Below are positions 1 through 5,209 of a stretch of 5,767 nucleotides of DNA, in pieces. Numbering within the stretch: the first letter of the stretch is position 1; each line of letters starts with the position of its first letter. The notes under the pieces were generated by a model that saw only the letters and a list, made by a program, of their open reading frames with translations, was not told the origin of the DNA and searched no databases. A program made the translations under genes and the position numbers. This DNA comes from an uncultured Collinsella sp. (GTDB lineage Bacteria; Actinomycetota; Coriobacteriia; Coriobacteriales; Coriobacteriaceae), in assembly GCA_902494465.1 (NCBI GenBank), contig CABUTH010000123.1:1-5767 (forward strand), written 5' to 3'.

Positions 1-189
1 ATCCAGCCGAACATCGATCGTGCGCCCCAGCTCCGTCACGCCCACAAGCGCGCATACATCAGCCTGGTCCCAATCGAGCAGCAACTCGTCAACTTCAAAG
101 ACGCCGCCTAACTTCCGGCGAAGCAGGAGTTCATAGGACGGATCGTTGAGATTTCCCAAGCATGTCGTCGAAACCAAGCGTTCAGGCAT
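1..189 (-). CDS. Unrecognised protein, N-terminal 63 residues only
   Basis: An open frame runs from an ATG at 189-187 to the window edge without a stop, so the gene continues outside the window. It begins MPERLVSTTCLGNLNDPSYE and continues with an acidic, leucine-rich stretch (residues 31-42, including DELLLDWDQAD) and then VGVTELGRTIDVRLD. No signal peptide or membrane segment is visible, and I do not recognise the family. Only 3 nt separate it from the stop of the upstream FKBP gene, which strongly suggests co-transcription and translational coupling. There is no strong Shine-Dalgarno sequence beyond what the FKBP coding end offers. The tight spacing and uninterrupted frame make it a likely real gene, but no function can be given. 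Confidence 0.6.
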   Translation of the reverse strand, partial: MPERLVSTTCLGNLNDPSYELLLRRKLGGVFEVDELLLDWDQADVCALVGVTELGRTIDVRLD

Positions 190-192
190 ACT

Positions 193-621
193 CTAGCCCT
201 CAACCTCGACGAGCTCGATATCAAAGTTGAGGTCCTTGCCGGCCAGCTCGTGGTTGGCGTCGAGCGTCACGGCCTCGGGCGTCACGTCAATGACCACGGC
301 GGGGACGGGCATACCGCTCGGCGTGGACAGGAAGAGCTTCATGCCCTTCTCGATCTGCTCGATGTTGGGAACCTGCTCGGCCGGGAAGGTCAGAACCATC
401 TCGGGATTGTGCTCGCCGTAGGCATCGGCGGCCGGGATGTGCACGGTCTTCTTCTCGCCCACCTGCATGTCGACCACGGCGGCGTCGAAGCCCTTAATCA
501 TCTGACCGGCGCCGCAGGTGAACTCCAGCGGCTCGCCGCGATCGTAGGAGCTATCGAACTGCGTGCCGTCGTCGAGCGTACCGCGATAATGAGTCTTGAC
601 CTTCTTGCCCTGGTTGGACAT
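193..621 (-). CDS. SlyD-type FKBP peptidyl-prolyl cis-trans isomerase
   Basis: This is a 142-residue cytosolic prolyl isomerase and chaperone of the FKBP family. The FKBP core is split: residues 1-70 contain VKTHYRGTLDDGTQFDSS, the G-Q-M-I-K-G-F loop at 39-45 and DAYGE at 66-70. Residues 71 to about 122 form the insert-in-flap chaperone domain seen in SlyD and FkpB. The chain then returns to the core with DANHELAGKDLNFDIELVEV, which matches the conserved SlyD ending. The His/Cys-rich metal-binding tail of E. coli SlyD is absent, so a nickel-delivery role is unlikely. The frame is open upstream to 651, but the ATG at 621-619 is chosen because GGAGG lies 5 nt before it and the family homology begins there. 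The gene is transcribed away from the dipeptidase gene and leads directly into the unrecognised gene at 189-1. Confidence 0.93.
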   Translation of the reverse strand: MSNQGKKVKTHYRGTLDDGTQFDSSYDRGEPLEFTCGAGQMIKGFDAAVVDMQVGEKKTVHIPAADAYGEHNPEMVLTFPAEQVPNIEQIEKGMKLFLSTPSGMPVPAVVIDVTPEAVTLDANHELAGKDLNFDIELVEVEG

Positions 622-741
622 GGAAACCTCCGTGATAAGGGCGGCGCACAACGTGGGCCGCCATGAACATATGGCGCTAACTATACCCTAGTCATACAAT
701 TCAAAGACAGTTTGCAAAGAAACGCTGCAACCGGAGGAACC
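622..741. promoter_or_regulatory. Divergent promoter region, with a candidate operator dyad
   Basis: This 120-bp gap separates the divergent FKBP and dipeptidase genes, so it must hold their promoters unless each is read from farther away. On the plus strand TACAAT (695-700) is a good -10 candidate, but no convincing -35 lies 16-18 nt upstream. On the minus strand TATAGT (685-680) is a possible -10, again with a weak -35. A perfect dyad with 6-bp arms, CGCCAT (659-664) and ATGGCG (671-676), sits just downstream of the minus-strand -10 and would overlap the FKBP transcription start. It could be an operator or a 5'-leader stem. A further GGCGGC/GCCGCC inverted pair (640-645 and 657-662) overlaps it partly. 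Ribosome-binding sites are GGAGG at 632-628 (minus) and GGAGG at 733-737 (plus). Confidence 0.4.
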
Positions 742-1755
742 ATGGCATATCCCGTATTTGACCTACACTGCGACACCGCCGACCGCATCGGCTGGGCCAC
801 GCTCGATCTCGACCTGCGCTTTACCGCCGGCACCGACGGTTATTTCCCCGGCGACGAAACGCATCCGCAAGATTTCGACCTCATCGAAGGCAACGCCTGT
901 GCCATCTCGCTCGCAAAGATCGACAACACGCCGTGGGCACAGTGCTTCGCCACGTTTGTCCCCGACGAGATTCCCACCGCCCACGCCGCGCGCTTCCAGG
1001 CGCAAATCATGGCGCATACGAGCGGCCAGGCCATGCTCAACCACGACCGCATGGTCAACGTACGCAGCGCGGCAGACATTCGCCCTGCGCTCAAAGACGG
1101 CAAGGTCGCCTGCATCCACACCATCGAAAACGCCACGTTCTTTGCCGAGGACCCCGCGCTGATCGAGGTGCTCAAGAGCTTGGGCGTACTCATGTCATCA
1201 CTCAGCTGGAACGCGCAGGGGCCGCTCGCGAGCGGCCACGACACCCATGCCGGCCTCACCGCCGCCGGCATCGAGGCGCTTACGCAGATGGAGCACGCCG
1301 GCATGGTACTCGACGTCTCCCACCTCAACGACGAGTGCTTTGACGAGGTTGTCACCCACGCCACGCGCCCCTTCGTCGCCAGCCACTCCAACTCTCGTGC
1401 GGTTTGCGGCGCCAAACGCAACCTCACCGACGACCAGTTCCGCACCATTCGCGACATGGGTGGCATCGTCGGCCTCAACTACTGCAGCGAGTTCCTTTCC
1501 AACGACGCAACCGACAAGACCGCCGCAGACGTCACCTTCGACCAGCTGGCGGCACATATCGAGCACTGGCTCGACCTGGGCGGCGAGGACGTCATCGCGC
1601 TCGGCGGCGACTGGGACGGTGCCACGGTGCCCGCCTTCCTCTCCGATGCCAGCATGATGCCCGAGTTCCAGAACATGCTCTCCAAGCACTTTGGCAAGAC
1701 CGTGATGCAAAAGCTCTGCAGCGACAACGCGCTTGCCTTCTTCGAGCGTTATTAA
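742..1755 (+). CDS. Membrane dipeptidase-type metallopeptidase (peptidase M19)
   Basis: This is a 337-residue member of the M19 (renal dipeptidase) family, binuclear zinc enzymes that hydrolyse dipeptides. The ligand set is complete: H9 and D11 in FDLHCDTAD, the bridging E129 in HTIEN, H194 in LDVSHLND and H215 in VASHSNSRA, with the acidic active-site residue D290 in GGDWDG. The spacing matches the human enzyme closely. Other family hallmarks are SLSWNAQG followed by AGLTAAG (residues 153-176) and LTDDQ followed by GGIVGLNY. There is no signal peptide or lipobox, so it should act in the cytosol, probably recycling imported or proteolysis-derived dipeptides. The ATG at 742 is chosen over an earlier in-frame ATG at 712 because GGAGG lies 4 nt upstream and homology begins at once. 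The substrate cannot be read from the sequence. Confidence 0.95.
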   Translation: MAYPVFDLHCDTADRIGWATLDLDLRFTAGTDGYFPGDETHPQDFDLIEGNACAISLAKIDNTPWAQCFATFVPDEIPTAHAARFQAQIMAHTSGQAMLNHDRMVNVRSAADIRPALKDGKVACIHTIENATFFAEDPALIEVLKSLGVLMSSLSWNAQGPLASGHDTHAGLTAAGIEALTQMEHAGMVLDVSHLNDECFDEVVTHATRPFVASHSNSRAVCGAKRNLTDDQFRTIRDMGGIVGLNYCSEFLSNDATDKTAADVTFDQLAAHIEHWLDLGGEDVIALGGDWDGATVPAFLSDASMMPEFQNMLSKHFGKTVMQKLCSDNALAFFERY

Positions 1756-1771
1756 TTTCACATCCCCCGAG

Positions 1772-1807
1772 CGGGCCGGCATGCCGAACGGTCGACATGC
1801 CGGCCCG
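1772..1807 (+). terminator. GC-rich hairpin between dipeptidase and YgjP-like genes
   Basis: A perfect 12-bp stem, CGGGCCGGCATG (1772-1783) with CATGCCGGCCCG (1796-1807), encloses a 12-nt loop 17 nt after the dipeptidase stop codon. Its position and stability suit a transcription terminator or a 3'-end stabiliser. No T-tract follows directly; the nearest T-run, CTTTTG, is about 20 nt later and overlaps the next start codon, so intrinsic termination would be inefficient. The left arm also contains a local palindrome, CGGCATGCCG (1777-1786), which may compete with the long stem. An alternative reading is an attenuating or processing hairpin within a two-gene operon. Confidence 0.55.
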
Positions 1808-1829
1808 TCCCCAATCTGAAGGACCGCTT

Positions 1830-2606
1830 TTGACGCAGCAGTTTACGATTTCCGTATCCCGACCGGATGGGACGCCCATCCCCGTCGTCGTTACCAAAAA
1901 GTGCGTCAAGAACTTCAACCTACGCGTCACATCGAGCGGCGAGGTCCACGCCAGCGCACCACTTGGCGCCAGCCGCGAGCGTATCGAAGCGTTTGTGAAG
2001 CGCAACAGCGCCTGGATTATCAGCCGACTTGCCCAGCGCGAGCAACGTCAGGCGACGGCGCGAGAGCCGCTCAGCCCCTCGTCCATCATTGCACTTTGGG
2101 GCAAGCCCATCACGGTACAGGATGCACTCGATCACAACTTTGCATCACCCGCGCCGCGGCCCAAGCAGGCCACCTTCGCAAGCTTTATGGGTACCGACGA
2201 ATCGGACGAAGGCCCACAGGCCAAGCGGCGCGCAATCCTCGACGGCCTAACGTCCGACGAGCTCCAAGCCCACATCAGCCAGCTTTATACGACCGAGGTC
2301 ACCGCAGCGCTACGCGACATCGTGCACGCATACGAAATCACAATGAGTGTCGCCGTTTCCCGCGTCTCCGTGCGCAGCATGAAAACGCGCTGGGGATCAT
2401 GCACGCCCAAGACCGGAGCCATTCGCATCGCACGCGAACTTGCCGCTTATCCCATCGAGTGTCTCGACATGGTTGTCGCCCACGAGCTCGTCCACTTGCT
2501 CGAGCCAAGCCACAATCAGCGGTTTCACGCCCTGCTCGACACGTACTGCCCCAACAATAGGGCTCTGTCGCAGCGGCTCAAGCGGCCACCCCTCAACAAG
2601 CTCTAG
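1830..2606 (+). CDS. YgjP-type (DUF45/SprT-like) zinc metallopeptidase
   Basis: This 258-residue protein belongs to the YgjP/WLM-like metallopeptidase group (COG1451-type). The C-terminal catalytic part has the zinc motif HELVH at residues 218-222, with H218, E219 and H222, and the third ligand H228 in EPSHNQRF. The family motif SMKTRWGSC (183-191) precedes it, and CPN (240-242) follows. The N-terminal half (1-100) is the usual beta-rich domain with LRVTSSGEVHASAP and a helical R-I-E-A-F-V-K-R stretch. Residues about 105-135 are polar and proline/acid-rich, probably a loop. The start is TTG at 1830, preceded by AAGGA at 1819-1823 with a 6-nt spacer. An in-frame ATG at 1797 lies inside the hairpin arm and has no ribosome-binding site. 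The biological substrate of the family is not established. It may be co-transcribed with the dipeptidase gene if the hairpin is leaky. Confidence 0.9.
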   Translation: MTQQFTISVSRPDGTPIPVVVTKKCVKNFNLRVTSSGEVHASAPLGASRERIEAFVKRNSAWIISRLAQREQRQATAREPLSPSSIIALWGKPITVQDALDHNFASPAPRPKQATFASFMGTDESDEGPQAKRRAILDGLTSDELQAHISQLYTTEVTAALRDIVHAYEITMSVAVSRVSVRSMKTRWGSCTPKTGAIRIARELAAYPIECLDMVVAHELVHLLEPSHNQRFHALLDTYCPNNRALSQRLKRPPLNKL

Positions 2607-2612
2607 CGTCGA

Positions 2613-3098
2613 CTAGCGCACTCGCTCGATCTCGACGCCGCAGCTTGCCAGGGGAAGCCCGACGGGAGCCCAAGGCTTATCGAGCTTAACACGCACGCCA
2701 AGCAGCAGGGGGTAACGACGCAGCAGCATCTGGGCCACACCCTCGGCTGCAGCCTCGATGAGCTTAAACGTATGCTCGCGCAGATATCCGTCGACATCGT
2801 GACACACCGAGCCATAATCAATCGAGGCATCCAGGTTGTCGTGCTCCCCTGCTGCACGCAGGTCGGCATAGAGCACCAAGGACACGATGAACTTCTGGCC
2901 CAGCGCGTTCTCTTCGGGATACACACCGTGGTTGGCAAAGACCTCGAGACCGTCGATAGTAATGCGGTCAGCATGGCGCAGGTCGTCATAGCTCACGTGG
3001 GGCACCGCCGCTGCGGTGGATATTTCGCCCCTTCCACGGCGGGCGAGCTCGGCGCCTTCAGTCTTGGTTGCATTCTCGGGCAGTTTCTTGTTACTCAT
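2613..3098 (-). CDS. folB: Dihydroneopterin aldolase
   Basis: This 161-residue protein cleaves 7,8-dihydroneopterin to 6-hydroxymethyl-dihydropterin and glycolaldehyde in folate synthesis, normally as an octamer in the cytosol. The aldolase domain spans residues 45-159: ITIDGLEVFANHGVYPEEN, DYGSV (Y95), FKLIEAAAE and VRVKLDKPWAPVG, ending in GVEIER. By comparison with characterised enzymes, E63 is the pterin-anchoring glutamate and K141 the catalytic lysine. About 43 residues precede the domain (rich in K, E, R and A), whereas most FolB proteins start almost directly with the domain. The ATG at 3098 is nevertheless favoured, because GAAGGAG lies 9 nt upstream and no internal start has a ribosome-binding site. 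It is the last gene of the minus-strand block, 43 nt after the HD gene, and its stop lies 6 bp from the convergent YgjP-like gene. Confidence 0.93.
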   Translation of the reverse strand: MSNKKLPENATKTEGAELARRGRGEISTAAAVPHVSYDDLRHADRITIDGLEVFANHGVYPEENALGQKFIVSLVLYADLRAAGEHDNLDASIDYGSVCHDVDGYLREHTFKLIEAAAEGVAQMLLRRYPLLLGVRVKLDKPWAPVGLPLASCGVEIERVR

Positions 3099-3141
3099 CG
3101 CGATCGTCTCCTTCGTTTAGAACCCCGACCGCGCAAACTAA

Positions 3142-3723
3142 CTACACGCGAATCGACAGGTTCTTTTTATCATCGCTCCAATTGCAAGCATTGCGCGCGG
3201 GGCATGCAAAGCAGGCGCGCGACGCTTTGTCGGCTGCATAGAGCAGACGCTCGAGCGGTTGGCTGTTCACGCGCAGCTTTCGATGGCCCAGAATGGCCGT
3301 CTTAATGGCTGCGGCATCGGCCGGCTCAAACGCTACGTCATCGGGCATGCCGCCGAGAATCGCATCAGCGACGCGTTCGCTTGCAACATCATGGGATATA
3401 CCCGATTCATACTGTTCATCTTTGCCGATATCGTGAAGAAGTGCCGTGGCGTAGATGACCTCGCGGTCAAATTCGAGCTGTTCCTCGAGATTCTTGATCC
3501 ACATAATGCGAGCGACATCGAGCAGATGGTCAATACCGTGGCGGCAGAAGATACGCCCCGATTCCAACTGTGCAATGTTGCCCAGGTGCCGCCGGAACAG
3601 GCCGTTGGCACAGATGTAATCGATACGAGGCATGGCACCAAAGGGGGCTAGGCCCGAAGCCATAAAACCGCGACGCGGCGTTCCCTCATCGGTCTTCGAT
3701 GCAAAGTCGTTAACGGCTCTCAT
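3142..3723 (-). CDS. HD-domain metal-dependent phosphohydrolase linked to folate genes
   Basis: This 193-residue protein has the HD-superfamily metal signature: H66 (or H62) in RHGIDHLLDVARI, H97-D98 in ALLHDIGK, then H111 and H147 (ILGHRK), and D165 in LLYAADKASR. A cysteine cluster follows at once, C171-x2-C174-x5-C180 with NW and then DDKKN, which could bind an extra metal or stabilise the fold. From memory, similar HD proteins with this Cys-rich tail sit beside folE in clostridial genomes. Its place between folE and folB suggests that it removes phosphate(s) from dihydroneopterin triphosphate, the step between those enzymes; this is inference. The archaeal MptB, an HD-domain cyclic phosphodiesterase of pterin synthesis, is a known parallel. 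The ATG at 3723 is 2 nt after the folE stop, without a clear ribosome-binding site, so translational coupling is likely. M21 or M31 are alternative starts, because homology seems to begin near residue 31. Confidence 0.85.
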   Translation of the reverse strand: MRAVNDFASKTDEGTPRRGFMASGLAPFGAMPRIDYICANGLFRRHLGNIAQLESGRIFCRHGIDHLLDVARIMWIKNLEEQLEFDREVIYATALLHDIGKDEQYESGISHDVASERVADAILGGMPDDVAFEPADAAAIKTAILGHRKLRVNSQPLERLLYAADKASRACFACPARNACNWSDDKKNLSIRV

Positions 3724-3725
3724 GG

Positions 3726-4283
3726 TTAGCGGTCCAGCATCCTAAAGAATCGCTCCTCGAGCGACGGATCGGTCTCAAAGATGCCGCGGCGAGCGAGCGT
3801 CACGGTCTTGGTGCCGGGCTTTTGCACGCCACGCGTCGTCATGCACATATGCTCGGCCTCCATCAACACAATCGCTCCCTGGGGAGCAAGATACTCCATG
3901 AGAGCATCGGCAACCTGCGCACACAGCTGCTCCTGCAGCTGCAGACGGCGGGCATAGACCTCAACCGTGCGGGCGAGCTTGGAAAGTCCAGCCACCCGAC
4001 CGTTAGGGATATAACCAATGGCGGCCTTGCCATAAAACGGCAGCAGATGATGCTCGCACAGCGAGTAGAACGTAATGTCGCGCTCGATAACCAAATCGTT
4101 CGAAGCGACGGCAAAAGTTTTGGACAGGTGCTCCTCGGCACTCTGGTCCATACCGCCGGCAATCTCGCCATACATACGGGCGACGCGTGCCGGAGTCTCC
4201 AGCAGGCCCTCACGAGTTGGGTCCTCGCCTATACCTTCAAGCAGCAGCTTAATGGCAGTCTCGACTTTTTCCTGATCGACCAT
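3726..4283 (-). CDS. folE: GTP cyclohydrolase I
   Basis: This 185-residue enzyme converts GTP to 7,8-dihydroneopterin triphosphate and formate, the first step of folate synthesis, usually as a cytosolic homodecamer. The zinc site is complete: C76 and H79 in [10 protein letters not shown] and C147 in [10 protein letters not shown], with catalytic H78. Other conserved blocks are [14 protein letters not shown] (25-38), [16 protein letters not shown] (90-105) and [12 protein letters not shown] (151-162). It is a zinc-dependent type IA enzyme, shorter at the N-terminus than the E. coli protein, which is common in bacteria. The ATG at 4283 has GAGG 5 nt upstream. The gene follows nrdG by 67 nt, a gap in which I see neither a strong promoter nor a terminator, and runs 2 nt into the HD gene, so folE, the HD gene and folB form one unit. 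Confidence 0.97.
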   Translation of the reverse strand: MVDQEKVETAIKLLLEGIGEDPTREGLLETPARVARMYGEIAGGMDQSAEEHLSKTFAVASNDLVIERDITFYSLCEHHLLPFYGKAAIGYIPNGRVAGLSKLARTVEVYARRLQLQEQLCAQVADALMEYLAPQGAIVLMEAEHMCMTTRGVQKPGTKTVTLARRGIFETDPSLEERFFRMLDR

Positions 4284-4350
4284 CTGGGCCTCACTTTTTT
4301 CGATTTCGCGTTCGCTCTATGGTACCACGCCGGCACGCAACCTCTGCCAG

Positions 4351-4932
4351 CTACATAGTATGGGTCGAATAGACCGGATCGTCCCGCCAAAGCTCCACAG
4401 CATCGCAAAGCGCAACGCCCTCACGTGCAGCACGAGCGCGCGTGGCGTTCATGTCGATCACGCGCTGATTGCTCGAGCCCCTAAAGCGCAACGAGATATC
4501 GTACAGATCCTGAACGAACGGGCCGTCCACCAACATGTCGAGGCAGGCCAGGATACGGTCCGTCACCTCGGTATGATGACGGCCACCCGGCATAAGCTCC
4601 TCGAGCACGTCACCGGTAAAGCACCAAATGGTCTTGCCCGACCCAGCAGGATAGGCCGCACGCACGCGCTCGATAAAGTCAGCAAGCCCCGCCTGATTCT
4701 CGGGCTCCATAGGCTCGCCACCCAGAATCGTCAGGCCATCGATAAAGGGATGATCGAGACTCTCGATAATCTTATCCTCGACGGCGCGATCGAACGGCTC
4801 GCCAGCGGCAAAGTCCCACGCGACAGAGTTAAAACAATTCTTGCACCCACGACGGCACCCGCTCACAAACAGAGAAGTACGAACGCCTTCTCCATCAGCA
4901 ATGTCGAAATACTTAATGTTCGCGTAGTTCAT
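4351..4932 (-). CDS. nrdG: Anaerobic ribonucleoside-triphosphate reductase activating protein
   Basis: This 193-residue radical-SAM activase generates the glycyl radical on NrdD using S-adenosylmethionine, a [4Fe-4S] cluster and an electron donor. The cluster motif is C26-x3-C30-x2-C33 (SGCRRGCKNCFN), preceded by the family sequence FDIADGEGVRTSLFVSGC. The SAM-binding GGEP motif is at 71-74, and the chain ends with DGPF (136-139) and RFRGSSNQRVID (149-160), typical of NrdG. The frame is open upstream to 5088, but the ATG at 4932 is chosen because NrdG homology begins exactly there (MNYANIKYFD) and GGGAG lies 8 nt before it. The upstream part of the frame only translates an inverted-repeat structure. 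The ribosome-binding site lies inside the palindrome CTCCCGGGAG (4941-4950), so it may be affected by local folding. Confidence 0.96.
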   Translation of the reverse strand: MNYANIKYFDIADGEGVRTSLFVSGCRRGCKNCFNSVAWDFAAGEPFDRAVEDKIIESLDHPFIDGLTILGGEPMEPENQAGLADFIERVRAAYPAGSGKTIWCFTGDVLEELMPGGRHHTEVTDRILACLDMLVDGPFVQDLYDISLRFRGSSNQRVIDMNATRARAAREGVALCDAVELWRDDPVYSTHTM

Positions 4933-4933
4933 A

Positions 4934-5047
4934 GGTAACTCTCCCGGGAGGCCGGGATATATCATCCCGTCCTCAAACATTCTCGGCCTTCGGCCTGCGA
5001 AACTGCGGGCGGGACGATATGTCCCGGCCTCATGCAAAGGGTAACTC
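4934..5047. mobile_element. Candidate miniature inverted-repeat (MITE/BIME-like) element
   Basis: An inverted repeat with 25-nt arms (4948-4972 and 5007-5031; 22 of 25 positions complementary) encloses a 34-nt loop. Each arm is also a self-contained hairpin: CGGGATATATCATCCCG (4953-4969) and CGGGACGATATGTCCCG (5010-5026). When the arms are compared in inverted orientation, two of the differences are T/C and A/G at positions that pair with each other inside each small hairpin, so the base pair is kept (T-A in one, C-G in the other). The exact 8-bp direct repeat GGTAACTC flanks the structure at 4934-4941 and 5040-5047, as expected of a target-site duplication. It has no coding capacity beyond a 23-codon frame (5033-4962). 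Insertion as a small element is inferred; a fixed regulatory double hairpin is the alternative. Confidence 0.55.
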
Positions 5048-5209
5048 AATGAACGAAGCGAACATCGAGCATAGGGTTCGAGGTCCAATAAAAACTGGGT
5101 TGCGGCTCAACCGCCATCGCAAGTAAATCGCAGCTGCAGCTCAAATTATTTCCGCTAAGAACTTCGAGGAGTGAGCAGACCGCGCGCTGCATCTCAGCTA
5201 CGTTAACTT
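5048..5209. other. Intergenic stretch between the two inverted-repeat structures
   Basis: No convincing gene lies in this 162-bp segment between nrdG and nrdD. A minus-strand frame (GTG at 5273 to stop at 5046, 75 codons, ending NPMLDVRFVH) crosses it, but that frame starts inside the hairpin at 5265-5287, has no ribosome-binding site and matches nothing I recognise. The segment is more AT-rich than its surroundings and holds the palindrome AGCTGCAGCT (5132-5141) and a possible minus-strand terminator (separate entry). I see no strong promoter for nrdG here. A TTGGAC (5088-5083, minus) resembles a -35 box but has no good -10 at the right distance. Confidence 0.4.
5087..5112 (-). terminator. 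Candidate rho-independent terminator between nrdD and nrdG
   Basis: Read on the minus strand, a 5-bp stem GGTTG/CAACC (5112-5108 and 5102-5098) with a 5-nt loop AGCCG is followed after CAG by TTTTTATT (5094-5087). The T-tract is the best in the window, but the stem is short. An overlapping alternative stem GCGG/CCGC (5114-5111 and 5105-5102) could form instead. If functional, it would separate nrdD transcription from nrdG and the folate genes, or attenuate read-through. Confidence 0.4.

Noticed and set aside
840..1782. Long antisense and alternate-frame open frames across the dipeptidase gene
   Set aside because: They are Arg/Ala/Ser/Pro-rich translations expected from GC-rich codon bias opposite a real gene with complete catalytic motifs.
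1404..1829. Upstream extension of the YgjP-like protein overlapping the dipeptidase gene
   Set aside because: The Arg-rich upstream part is an out-of-frame reading of the dipeptidase gene, and a ribosome-binding site supports the TTG at 1830.
4962..5033. 23-codon leader peptide upstream of nrdG
   Set aside because: It has no Shine-Dalgarno sequence, no run of regulatory codons, and runs through the hairpin arms.
4933..5088. N-terminal extension of NrdG by 52 residues from an ATG at 5088
   Set aside because: The added part translates the inverted-repeat structure, NrdG homology begins at 4932, and only that ATG has a well-placed GGGAG.
5070..5090. tRNA T-arm-like sequence GGTTCGAGGTCC, possible tRNA remnant or attachment site
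   Set aside because: The flanking bases do not form the 5-bp T-stem and no acceptor stem or anticodon arm is nearby.
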